From: Gerris lacustris
Lineage: Eukaryota > Arthropoda > Insecta > Hemiptera > Gerridae
Assembly (NCBI GenBank): GCA_951217055.1
Contig: OX578277.1
Location: forward strand, 111,046,514 to 111,110,513
Length of the DNA: 64,000 bases
Direction: 5' to 3'
In this document: positions 1 through 45,100 of the stretch, piece after piece
Layout: each line of letters opens with the position of its first letter
Position numbering within the stretch: the first letter of the stretch is position 1
Translations under genes and position numbers: made by a program
Notes under the pieces: model-generated
The model's database searches: none
What the model saw: the letters and a program-made list of their open reading frames with translations, nothing else
What the model was told of the DNA's origin: nothing

Positions 1-856
1 CTCCAGCGATGCATGAAAAGTAATAATTTTCCCTCCAAATTAACCATAAATAGTTTTCTTACATAAAACTGGTAAAACAAATGGAAGAAAACCACTTTAA
101 ACAAATAAAAAGCATGAAAAAAGCCATCACTGCAAAGGTGTAAGCAAACTGACCGATTTAACCCTAAATATCCTTATAATTATGCGTATAATTACAATTT
201 CTTTTGCATAATAACACTAAATACTATTAAAAACATTAAAACTAAGAAAAAAAACTAAGAAAATAAATAGATTTTTTATTAAAAAATGACTTTAACTGTT
301 TTTCCCTATAGTAAAATAAGTTTATTTGGAACGCGAAGTAGGTTGTACTACATCTCCATGTGGTTATCCAAAAGGTTATGCTTCTTTGGTCGTCCATAGC
401 CAAAACAATTATTATATATCAAGTCATGTTGGTACAACTGGCAAGACTACGACGGTGCTGCTAAAGACTAAGGGGGGGGGGGGGGGGGGGGGGGGAGAGA
501 GGAATTTCTTTATTAGATATATTTAATTTTGTATATTGTATTTTGTCAACTCGAGGCAATATTGTCAATTAGGCTATTGGGTATTAAAAGAATAAATCTT
601 TACTATTATAAAAATTGGTAAAGTTGTTTGTGTCTTAATGACATCCCTGGCATATACTTATGTACAAATTTGATCCCGTTCTTTAACCCCATTTTGGATG
701 CCTCATTGCGCCATTCTAAAACCATTAAAGGTATCCTATAGTCCTATGGACATCCCGTTTAGGTCGGCCGCAGATGCTCATGTTTGGAGAAGGTGCTATA
801 AGAGGAATATCAAGGGAGCAGTGACGTCATTCCCAAGGTAATAAAGCCCCGTTTAT
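1..856. other. Upstream sequence without a supported gene
   Basis: AT-rich sequence with a run of about 23 G at 474-496 and fragments of interspersed repeats. The small ORF over the G run (326-526) has no family resemblance and codes poly-Gly from the homopolymer. I see no promoter or exon that I can support here. Confidence 0.5.
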
Positions 857-918
857 ACGGTGATAGTTGGGGCGATAGTTGCGGTCACGATAGCAACTAT
901 CGCATCGACTATCACCGT
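857..918. repeat. Nested inverted repeat (double hairpin)
   Basis: An 11-bp outer arm (857-867 with 908-918, ACGGTGATAGT) encloses an 11-bp inner arm (872-882 with 893-903, GCGATAGTTGC). Similar GATAGT motifs continue to about 1010, suggesting the end of a small foldback element. Confidence 0.6.
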
Positions 919-1244
919 GTAGACTACGTGATAGATTTTGTCGCGAATAGAACTACCAGCCATTACACTATCTCGTCTGACGAGATAGTTGAGTGTTCTA
1001 TTCTATCCTAGCTGCCAAAATACTCACGCGGCAGATTTAAGAACTACCACGCTCCACGCTAAAAACTAGATGCTGATTGGCCAATTGTTTGGTTATACAT
1101 ACTTTTATTTCACGATGTCATGATAACAGATCTAAAAGGCAGCAACTATGATAGCTTCACATTTGATTATCAGATTTTGTTATTTGCGATAATATGAATA
1201 TTCCTTTTGCAGTACTTATATGTTTTATAATTTTTCAAATGTAA

Positions 1245-1805
1245 ACAAACTCGCTAATCGTGCGTAAAACTGAAGAATTCCTCTTCTTTACCGCCCTAGG
1301 GTGGTAAAGAAGAGGAATTCTTCAGAACTATGAGACGCGCATGCGCAATGAATGCAGGTACGTAAAGAATCACTTTCTACCCATCTAAACAGAGATACAA
1401 TGTTTATATTTCGTATCAATCGTAGAAAAAAACTAATTTGCTGTTCTTTTACTAAAGTAAATTTTTATATCGAGTTTTTAGTGAAAAACATTGAGTGAAT
1501 CAAGTGACTTTGACGAAAATGTGGAGAATAATACTCCTCCAGAAATAATTAATTTAGGCAAAAAAACAACTCAAGAATGAATGCCATCTTTATCAAGAGA
1601 GAGATACGAACTTACATAGAGCAAGTTTATTTTTTTCTGTATTTATTATTTAAATCTAACAATCGTAGATAAAGTACGGTACGCAACTCGTGCGAAAACG
1701 GCATTTTGCATTGCTCGTGTTGTTTTACTACCCTCGCTGTCGCTCGGGTGCAAACTCCACACTCGCATGCAAAATGCTACTTTCCACACACGACGCGTAC
1801 TGTAC
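1245..1805 (+). mobile_element. Hairpin-bearing repeat unit, copy 1, with recombinase-like ORF remnant
   Basis: A 56-nt near-perfect palindrome (1270-1325) is followed by GCGCATGCGC and a leader, then a degenerate frame at 1492-1650 whose reading (S.DFDE.VENNTPPEIIN..K.TTQE) matches the intact small ORFs at 7174-7497 and 7782-8117. A stop interrupts it after TTQE. The tail (1665-1800) is the inverted form of the tail of the other copies. The start resembles core-binding N-termini of insect tyrosine-recombinase (Crypton-like) proteins, a guess from memory of the pattern TPPEI..A...T..L.P..SR..YE..Y..F. Confidence 0.5.
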
Positions 1806-2660
1806 TATAACATTATTTATAATATATTTAATGCTCTATTTCTGTATCCAAGTCAAACATGTAGGACACGGAACGGATACAACTTTGAGTGCAAGACACC
1901 AAGTTTGGATTTGGACGTATTTTAACTCTCACTGTGTAGACTGCACACCTCTCCGATAGTTCTATGACGTTGACTGACATTAAGATAGGAGAGTCTCGTT
2001 AAGATAGGAGAGGGGGTATGTATTTATCTCTTTTGATTCAAAAGTTATTGAAACCGTACAAAGAGACAGACAGACAGACACAGGAACGAAACTATAAGGG
2101 TTTATTTTTTTGGTTTTATACCAACGAAACCCGAATAATTGTTTTCTAAGTAGTCGGAATCGGAAAGAAAAGTTTCTTCACGGTAGTTCATATGCATATA
2201 AAATTAAGAAGAAGATATATACATGCAAATATAAATATCTATATACATCAAATTAAAACACGGGCTTTAAACTAGTTGATGTATTGGAATCCAAGTAATT
2301 ATTATTAATTTTTTTTTGTTATTTATAATATTGCTATTGTAAACTGTTGTTGATTCATTTTTAAAACAAAATGAAATAATAATATTTATAAAAATACTAA
2401 CGAGAGACGCACGATTTAGGAATCACTATTACAGGTAAATACAAATTTCATAACCAAATTATTTGTGTTTATTAAACAAATAATTTTGTAAACTTTTCGA
2501 ATCTAATATTTCTGGCGATGAAATCGGTAATATAATATCCGAATCTGAGATTAAGAATAAATAAAAATAAATAAATACTCTTCTTTGATTCTCCGATAAC
2601 ACAAATAAAAAACACAAATAATCAATATATACAGCCCGCTTCTAACAGAAAAACACTTTA
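1806..2660. other. Repeat-rich 5' flank of the serpin gene
   Basis: Contains a short direct repeat around TTAAGATAGGAGAG (1980-2010), a GACAGACAGACAGACA run with an ACTATAAGGGTTTATTTTTTTGG-type repeat tail near 2060-2120, and AT-rich sequence up to the TATATA at about 2625. No coding region is supported. Confidence 0.4.
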
Positions 2661-2770
2661 GTTCTAACCTAACTTCAGTTCAGTTCTAACCTAACCTCAG
2701 TTTAGTTCTAACCTAACCTCAAATCAGTTCTAACCTAACCTCAGTTCAGTTCTAACCGAATGACAGTTCA
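2661..2770 (+). promoter_or_regulatory. Five-copy 22-bp tandem repeat abutting the serpin start codon
   Basis: Units begin at exactly 2661, 2683, 2705, 2727 and 2749, core GTTCTAACCTAACCTCAGTT; the last copy has decayed. The array ends 10 bp before the ATG, so it forms the 5' UTR or core promoter. A TATATA at about 2625-2631 is a plausible TATA box, and TCAGT (arthropod initiator-like) occurs inside the units. Function is inferred from position only. Confidence 0.55.
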
Positions 2771-2780
2771 ATTTGCGACA

Positions 2781-36958
<34,178 letters not shown>

Positions 36959-37159
36959 ATACACTTCAAAAAGAATATTTTTATATTTTTATTTGTGTAA
37001 AAGCTGAAACTTATTACAAATTTGAGCACATAATTCTAATTTAATTTTTTTTTTTATTTATACATACAGTTAAATTTTTTCCTTTTTAATACATAATGTT
37101 ATGTTAATATATTAAAAAAAAATTCTTATATACTTATTGCTTGTTTTTTTCTTTTTACT

Positions 37160-37690
37160 TTGTCATATAAAGAGAAAGTATTGTGATGGCGAGAAAATTC
37201 GATTTGGAGATTTTGATGGGTTCAAATGTTTTGAGGTACCATCGTCTGTCTGTCGTCTGTGCAGACGCCTGGAGCCTAAACTACTGGGCCAATTTTGACT
37301 AAATTTTGGCCATACATGTTCAGAAAAATCATCACCCTGAGGCGAAATCGAGAAATGAATTTTAGCTCCGAATTTGGGGGCGCTGCCCTTGAAAAACTCT
37401 GAAAAAACGTGATTTATGAAATTATTTCTCGAAAAACGGTCCTGACGAGTTTGATTAAAAAATGCTAAAATGTAGTCCATTTAAATACGAATCTTACGGT
37501 ATAAGCCGTTTTCCCGGGAAAAATCAAGTTCCTGAGTAAATAGCTTTAAACGCGGATGGAGAGAGCCCAGGTTCGATTCCCATCCGAGGAGAAGCTATTT
37601 TTATGATAAATTTCGATGAAATGTTGAATAATAATTAAATATACCTACGAAAACTAATAAATGGAAAACACTGGGCTATGTAATTATGAA
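37160..37690 (+). mobile_element. Repeat with tRNA-like B box, copy 2
   Basis: Reverse-complement partner of 34768-35357 across exon 8c. Contains CAGGTTCGATTCCCATCC as B-box region and TAGCTTTAAACGCGG as a weak A-box candidate. Confidence 0.55.
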
Positions 37691-38736
37691 CTCGTATATG
37701 AGAAAGTTTGTCTGAGTTGTCTCGGACCGATATTTACTTAATATGTCCAAAATGAAAGTTCTTTACTTAGAAATTAATCAACTAAAAATAACACTGCTTG
37801 ATATTGTTAATGCAATTAAAAAACAAAAGTAAAATGATAATAAATTTATTTTAACACTAGCTTTCACCCCGGGCTCCGCGCGGGGCTCATGCTAGGTATT
37901 AGCGGCTATGTTGCCTATTATTGTCATGTAGGCCTAGCAATTAAATGAAATGCCTAAATTGTTTTCTATCCAAGCCTTGTAGGAATAAAATCAGGACTAT
38001 ATTATACATCATTCATTCCGTTACTAAGAAAATAATTTCCTCCAAATCCTAGTTAAGAGTCTGTCTATATATTTAAAGCCAAGAGAAACTAGGTAATTAA
38101 TATGTATATTAGTGATAAAAATATTAAAAACAGGTATAATAAATAAGAAAATAAATGTCGTAAAAATCTATTAGACTCTGAAGTCATTACAATCGATGAT
38201 GGTGCATTGATTTATTTACCAGTTAAGTAAGAGTTATAAGTAAGTAGTTATTAAGGTTTAAGCACCCCAATCAGAAATTAAATCGGTCAACAATCACGCG
38301 AATAAGAGGGCGCCATAAGAGCTCAAAAACTTTTTTTTACAAAAAATCAAATTTAGCTCTATTTAAGGTAGAACTGATAAAGGTACGACAAATAGTCGAC
38401 TCGAAGTTGTAGGGGTCTAGGTAAAGAGAATGGAGAGGGAGAAGGAGATAATAAATTACCTTAACCATAATATAACTTAAAACATTATTTCATGGGTCTA
38501 AAAGAAAAGAAAATTTTAAGGTGGGGGAGACCGGGGCTGGTTGTTACACTTTTTATTTTGTTTTTTTATTTTGTTAAGTCATAGGTTTTCTGAAAGTAAT
38601 TTAACGTTAGATCTATAAAACCAACTGTTGGCTACCTCAATTGCTTTTTCCGGTTCACAATATTCACGTCTCTTATCGTATAGGGACTTATAATATCAGA
38701 TGTGATAACTTAAATTGTAGCAACCTACACTGCTAT
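37691..38736. other. No supported gene
   Basis: AT-rich DNA with CTTTCACCCCGGGCTCCGCG at 37860 (a common repeat terminus), the 38265-38370 copy of a repeat also at 11334-11450, and AGACCGGGGCTGGTTGTTACA leading into the next minisatellite. Confidence 0.35.
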
Positions 38737-38848
38737 GGGGTAAGTTGTTACAGGTGTCGGGGTAAGTTGTTACAAGTATTGGGGTAAGTTGTTACAGGTA
38801 TTGGGGTAAGTTGTTACAGGTATTGGGGTAAGTTGTTACAGGTATTGG
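38737..38848. repeat. 22-bp minisatellite GGGGTAAGTTGTTACAGGTATT, about five copies
   Basis: Five near-identical units, the first slightly diverged. It lies at the 3' side of the gypsy gag-protease relic. Confidence 0.9.
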
Positions 38849-39015
38849 AAAAACAACGCCACACAATGTAGACATTCTTTCCTAGGAAAACATGGCTACA
38901 TTCAGACCTTCTCCTCCTAAGGAAAAACGAAGAAAAACGAAATGATAAAAGAAAATGAAATAAGCTTGCAAAAAAAAAAGAAATAGACAAATCTTTCCTA
39001 ACAAACAAAGCAAAC

Positions 39016-39735
39016 TTAATTCAAAGTTGGAACCTCCTTGAGGTCCTTGACATGCCACCTGCCAACTGGTTTTCCAACATTATCTTCCAGTAGGGCATTT
39101 TGTTCTTCGGTGAGAGCTGTAGGAACACACTCAGTTTCCAACGCAGCAGTCTCAGCAAGAACTTGCGAAAATTCCCAGGTACCACCTTTGACATCAGGAA
39201 CAATTCCCAATCGCTTCCAAAAATCAATCCCTAGGATAATGCTCTGGGATAAGCTAGGAACAACCAGAACTGCAAGACAACATGTTCTACCTTCTAAGTG
39301 AATCTCTAATTCACACTGCCCAAGAACTTCAGTTCGACTCCCTTGCGGATGGGCAATGACATGTCGAACAAGCACCGGCAAAAGGTGAGCTCCTTTACTT
39401 CTTAATTTCTCCCAAAACTTCCTATCAATTAAGCTCCTCGACGCACCTGAGTCTAACAAACCTCTACATCTCATACCTAGAATGGTGACGTCAACGTAGT
39501 AACGAGGATCACATGGGTTGTATGTAAATATGTAAGAAGCTTCCGGAACCCGTCTGCAGAAATCCGCAACATGACGCAACCAACTAAGCCATTCGTCACT
39601 GGTCGTATAAGAATTGAACGGCGATCCCTGAAGTCGACCACTTACTTCCGGGTCGCTGCTAAGTTTCCCTTCTTCGACGAAGAGCATCTTGGGCAGACTG
39701 GTCTTATTATCCCTGGAGCTCCACAACAGTAACAT
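39016..39735 (-). pseudogene. Ty3/gypsy protease region, truncated polyprotein
   Basis: The frame carries an aspartic protease domain: VTILGMRCRGLLDSGASRSL (the D-S-G-A catalytic motif) and, further on, SIILGIDFWKRLGI, the usual second protease block. Reverse transcriptase should follow but the frame ends at 39016 and no RT is present downstream to 38400. It overlaps the gag frame (39642-40139) by about 94 nt in the -1 phase, the usual gag-pol frameshift arrangement. It is a relic of a retroelement, not a host gene. Confidence 0.85.
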
Positions 39736-40139
39736 TTTCTTTCACGCTTGGGGCAGTCTTTATAAAAATGACCCTCTCCGCACTTCCAGCAAGATACGCT
39801 CTTCTTATCCCTCACGTTTGAAGTACTGGGAACAAAAACTTCATGGACTCTTACTGGCTTGGAGCGAGACCAATCCTTCCCTAAATCTCTTTTGCTCTTG
39901 TAGGCTAAGTCGGGTTCTAATAGATCTCTTTTACCAGAAATAGGGGCTTTATAAAGTTCCACTCGTTGCCGGCATTCTTCGAGGCGCTTACAATAGCCAC
40001 TCAGTTGTTGAATAGTCGTTATTAAGTCAATATGTAACCCTAATTTCTCTTGGTAAAACGGCAGGATATTCTTCAGTAAAATTTTTACTTTTTCTGATTC
40101 CTTAGGGGCCTCAGTTAAACGGTTAAATAAATTTATCAT
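39642..40139 (-). pseudogene. Ty3/gypsy gag (nucleocapsid part)
   Basis: The 165-residue frame ends with two Cys knuckles: CWKCGEGHFYKDCP (CCHC) and CYCCGAPGIIRPVCPRC. Upstream, KILLKNILPFYQEKL and LEECRQRVE fit the end of a capsid domain. The N-terminal part of gag is missing, so the element is truncated on both sides. Confidence 0.85.
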
Positions 40140-40368
40140 TGTGGCGGTATTTTAGGTCGGGGAAAAAATCAAACTTCATCTATTTAATGAGACAAACATT
40201 TTATACAAATACAATTTTTTAGTAGACACCGCTATGAAGTGTTAAAGATCGCTAAAACTATTAATAGTTTTTACATAATTAACAATATAACATTAATTTT
40301 AATGTTAATATAACAATAAAGTACATGATAGGATGCGAGGAAGCTATGTGCCACACTAATTGGCAGTT

Positions 40369-40600
40369 TTTTTTTATTCCGGGGGGCTTTTACACCCGAC
40401 GCAGGCCACTTAGGTGGGCCCATTAAACAAACCCGGGTTAGGGACCGAAATCTTCACACTCGTGTGAAGATATGGTCGGTAACTATGACTCCCCTCCTGG
40501 TTGTAATACAATCAGGAGTGTCATCATCATGGTTTCCAGTCCGAAAACTGGTGGCGCCACTCTTTCGAGCAGCTTCCCATTTGTTTAAACAATGCTAGAT
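40369..40600 (-). mobile_element. 5'-truncated LINE 3' end with A tail
   Basis: Read on the minus strand the block ends GCCCCCCGGAATAAAAAAAAA and abuts the repeat copy 40326-40368, as a 3' UTR with poly(A) would. It contains the perfect 20-nt-plus palindrome around CTTCACACTCGTGTGAAG. The family is not determined. Confidence 0.45.
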
Positions 40601-42178
40601 GGACATTGAGCGGACTATTTGACCCATTATTTAAACCTGTCAAAATAGTTTTTATTTTTCACATGAATTAAACTATCAATAGCTAAATTTAAAGAGTGTA
40701 GACGGTTATAATTAATCTGGGGCTATCTCCAGGCTACTTTTGACAAACCAACAAAATTTCATAAAAATCAGTTGAGTACTTTTGAAGATATAGGTGTAAA
40801 TGTATGTTTGTGCGCCTATCGAAGATATACAAATGGGAGCTGGAGGTTGAAAGTTATATGGGACCAACATTGGGCTAATGATGACCTACCATCCAATTTG
40901 TAATAAAATCGGACGATCAGTTTTTAAGATATGTTGATTAGCAAAAATTGAGCGATAGACCGACAGGCACGGAATCAAAAATGTTCCCTGATGTCTGAAA
41001 CGGATTTCTGTCTTGGAATTTTTGAAATCGGAGACCTAAAAATTTGTCGTTCTTCAGAACGATCACATAGCTTCCGTTACCTTCGGTAAGCTCGGAAGCA
41101 ATAATTAAAAAATATAGGGTCAAGAGGAAACTACGTTCTTCATAGTGTCATATTTATCAAAGGGTCAATATGAACCCTTTGAAGAGTGGAATCATTTTGC
41201 ATTTTTTTTTTTCACTAAACTACGCCTTAAGTTATACAACTTTAACCTGTAAGATTTTTCTGAATTTTCCCAAGTTTAAAAGTTATAACCGTTTGATCCT
41301 TGAAATGGGACACTCCCTTTAAAAACTATTTTGAAGTATTGTTTAAATTTTAAAATTGAAAGGGGGGCCCCGGACCCCCCGGAAGAGTATGATTCTAAGT
41401 GAATCTCCTAAAGGTGAAGGTTGTTATATGTTGTGGAAGGGGGAGTTGGTTTATTTGGGGGGGGGGGGGGGGGGTTGCGTCATCAGACTTGAAGGGGATG
41501 GACACCCCTGCTCTCTTAGAACGATTTTGAGGGTGTTTTTTTTCTTTCTGCCACAATGACACCCCCAAGGCTTGTGGTACCCGGGGCGCCCCGCCCCCCA
41601 CGCCCCCGCCTTGGTACGCCACTGTACTGGGGGCACGTACATTGTCAATTTATTTATTTATTTATTTTTATTCAGCGATGTTTAAAGGTTTGTATACACC
41701 CGGGCTACGCCGTGTACTTCAGCAAGTATTGAAATAAAAATATAAATCCAAGAAAACAAAATAAACTAATAATACCTGGGAAAGCTGTCAAACATTTTAT
41801 AATAATAGCGTGATCTCAATAATGATATTTTCAAGAAAAGAAAATTAGTTCTAGAATATTGTTTAAGAAGCTCTCGCAGTAAGATACTTCTGCAGAATGG
41901 CGCACCGTAAAAGAAGTGAGGTAACACATTTTGAAATATATTTTAATACAAGTTATATCAAAATATCATTGTGCTTTTATGTTTACAGACACCGACTAAA
42001 TAAATAAATATAAATTCCTTGAAACTATCTGCGGAGAATAAATAATTAAACTGTTAAATATTGTAGGCTGTAATGTTTTGATCCGTGATAAAAGGTCTTT
42101 AGGTTTGTCGTATTTTTATAAAAGTAACATTCAGCCGAATTCGACCTTACTTTTTTTACCAATTTTGATCGTTGTTAA
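40601..42178. other. No supported gene; repeat mixture
   Basis: 40660-40900 is an inverted copy of the intron-5 repeat at 24670-24960. 41340-41640 holds GC-rich repeat sequence with a G run of about 18 (41457-41474) that keeps several spurious ORFs open on both strands. 41645-42178 is plain AT-rich DNA. Confidence 0.4.
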
Positions 42179-45100
42179 GTCCCCCGTACACGATCAATAA
42201 TAATGTCAATAATATGATTGAAAACACTATTGTCAATATGCAATTCAATAACGACAGACCGCACACTGGTCAATATTATTGTCAATAATTTAATTTAATT
42301 TTGCCGCTAGTCGTGCAACAAATTGGACGCGCCACACTTAATCTTCTTATCATGAATAAAGAAAGCGGACATTTCGCTGTTATGGTTTTGTACAACCAAA
42401 CGTTTCATCAGCCGTAAACAGTGGGTGAAAAGCGACCACGGTCATGAATAAAGAAAGCGGACATTTCGCTGTTATTGTTTTGTACAACCAAACGTTTCAT
42501 CAACCGTAAACAGTGGGTGAAAAGCGACCACGGTCATGAATAAAGAAAGCGGACATTTCGCTGTTATTGTTTTGTACAACCAAACGTTTCATCAACCGTA
42601 AACAGTGGGTGAAAAGCGACCACGGTCATGAATAAAGAAAGCGGATATTTCGCTGTTATTGTTTTGTACAACCAAACGTTTCATCAACCGTAAACAGTGG
42701 GTGAAAAGCGACCACGGTCATGAATAAAGAAAGCAGACATTTCGCTGTTATTGTTTTGTGCAACCAAACGTTTCATCAACCGTAAACAGTGGGTGAAAAG
42801 CGACCACGGTCATGAATAAAGAAAGCGGACATTTCGCTGTTATTGTTTTGTGCAACCAAACGTTTCATCAACCGTAAACAGTGGGTGAAAAGCGACCACG
42901 GTCATGAATAAAGAAAGCGGATATTTCGCTGTTATTGTTTTGTACAACCAAACGTTTCATCAACCGTAAACAGTGGGTGAAAAGCGACCACGGTCATGAA
43001 TAAAGAAAGCAGACATTTCGCTGTTATTGTTTTGTGCAACCAAACGTTTCATCAACCGTAAACAGTGGGTGAAAAGCGACCACGGTCATGAATAAAGAAA
43101 GCGGACATTTCGCTGTTATTGTTTTGTGCAACCAAACGTTTCATCAACCGTAAACAGTGGGTGAAAAGCGGCCACGGTCATGAATAAAGAAAGCGGACAT
43201 TTCGCTGTTATTGTATTGTGCAACCAAACGTTTCATCAACCGTAAACAGTGGGTGAAAAGCGGCCACGGTCATGAATAAAGAAAGCGGACATTTCGCTGT
43301 TATTATTTTGTGCAACCAAACGTTTCATCAACCGTAAACAGTGGGTGAAAAGCGACCACGGTCATGAATAAAGAAAGTGGACATTTCGCTGTTATTGTTT
43401 TGTACAACCAAACGTTTCATCAACCGTAAACAGTGGGTGAAAAGCGACCACGGTCATGAATAAAGAAAGTGGACATTTCGCTGTTATTGTTTTGTACAAC
43501 CAAACGTTTCATCAACCGTAAACAGTGGGTGAAAAGCGACCACGGTCATGAATAAAGAAAGCGGACATTTCGCCGTTATTGTTTTGTACAACCAAACGTT
43601 TCATCAACCGTAAACAGTGGGTGAAAAGCGGCCACGGTCATGAATAAAGAAAGCGGACATTTCGCTGTTATTGTTTTGTACAACCAAACGTTTCATCAAC
43701 CGTAAACAGTGGGTGAAAAGCGACCACGGTCATGAATAAAGAAAGCGGACATTTCGCTGTTATTGTTTTGTACAACCAAACGTTTCATCAACCGCAAACA
43801 GTAGGTGAAAAGCGACCACGGTCATGAATAAAGAAAGCGGACATTTCGCTGTTATTGTTTTGTACAACCAAACGTTTCATCAACCGTAAACAGTGGGTGA
43901 AAAGCGGCCACGGTCATGAATAAAGAAAGCGGACATTTCGCTGTTATTGTTTTGTACAACCAAACGTTTCATCAACCGTAAACAGTGGGTGAAAAGCGAC
44001 CACGGTCATGAATAAAGAAAGCGGACATTTCGCTGTTATTGTTTTGTGCAACCAAACGTTTCATCAACCGTAAACAGTGGGTGAAAAGCGACCACGGTCA
44101 TGAATGAAGAAAGCGGACATTTCACTGTTATTGTTTTGTACAGCCAAACGTTTCATCAACCGTAAACAGTGGGTGAAAAGCGGCCACGGTCATGAATAAA
44201 GAAAGCGGACATTTCACTGTTATTGTTTTGTACAACCAAACGTTTCATCAACCGTAAACAGTGGGTGAAAAGCGACCACGGTCATGAATAAAGAAAGCGG
44301 ACATTTCGCTGTTATTGTTTTGTACAACCAAACGTTTCATCAACCGCAAACAGTGGGTGAAAAGCGACCACGGTCATGAATAAAGAAAGCGGACATTTCG
44401 CTGTTATTGTTTTGTACAACCAAACGTTTCATCAACCGTAAACAGTGGGTGAAAAGCGACCACGGTCATGAATAAAGAAAGCGGACATTTCGCTGTTATT
44501 GTATTGTGCAACCAAACGTTTCATCAACCGTAAACAGTGGGTGAAAAGCGGCCACGGTCATGAATAAAGAAAGCGGACATTTCGCTGTTATTGTTTTGTA
44601 CAACCAAACGTTTCATCAACCGTAAACAGTGGGTGAAAAGCGACCACGGTCATGAATAAAGAAAGCGGACATTTCGCTGTTATTATTTTGTGCAACCAAA
44701 CGTTTCATCAACCGTAAACAGTGGGTGAAAAGCGACCACGGTCATGAATAAAGAAAGTGGACATTTCGCTGTTATTGTTTTGTACAACCAAACGTTTCAT
44801 CAACCGTAAACAGTGGGTGAAAAGCGGCCACGGTCATGAATAAAGAAAGCGGACATTTCGCCGTTATTGTTTTGTACAACCAAACGTTTCATCAACCGTA
44901 AACAGTGGGTGAAAAGCGGCCACGGTCATGAATAAAGAAAGCGGACATTTCGCTGTTATTGTTTTGTACAACCAAACGTTTCATCAACCGTAAACAGTGG
45001 GTGAAAAGCGACCACGGTCATGAATAAAGAAAGCGGACATTTCGCTGTTATTGTTTTGTACAACCAAACGTTTCATCAACCGCAAACAGTAGGTGAAAAG

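Noticed and set aside
39038..39943. Plus-strand ORFs of 87 and 84 residues
   Set aside because: Antisense shadows of the gypsy gag-protease frames.
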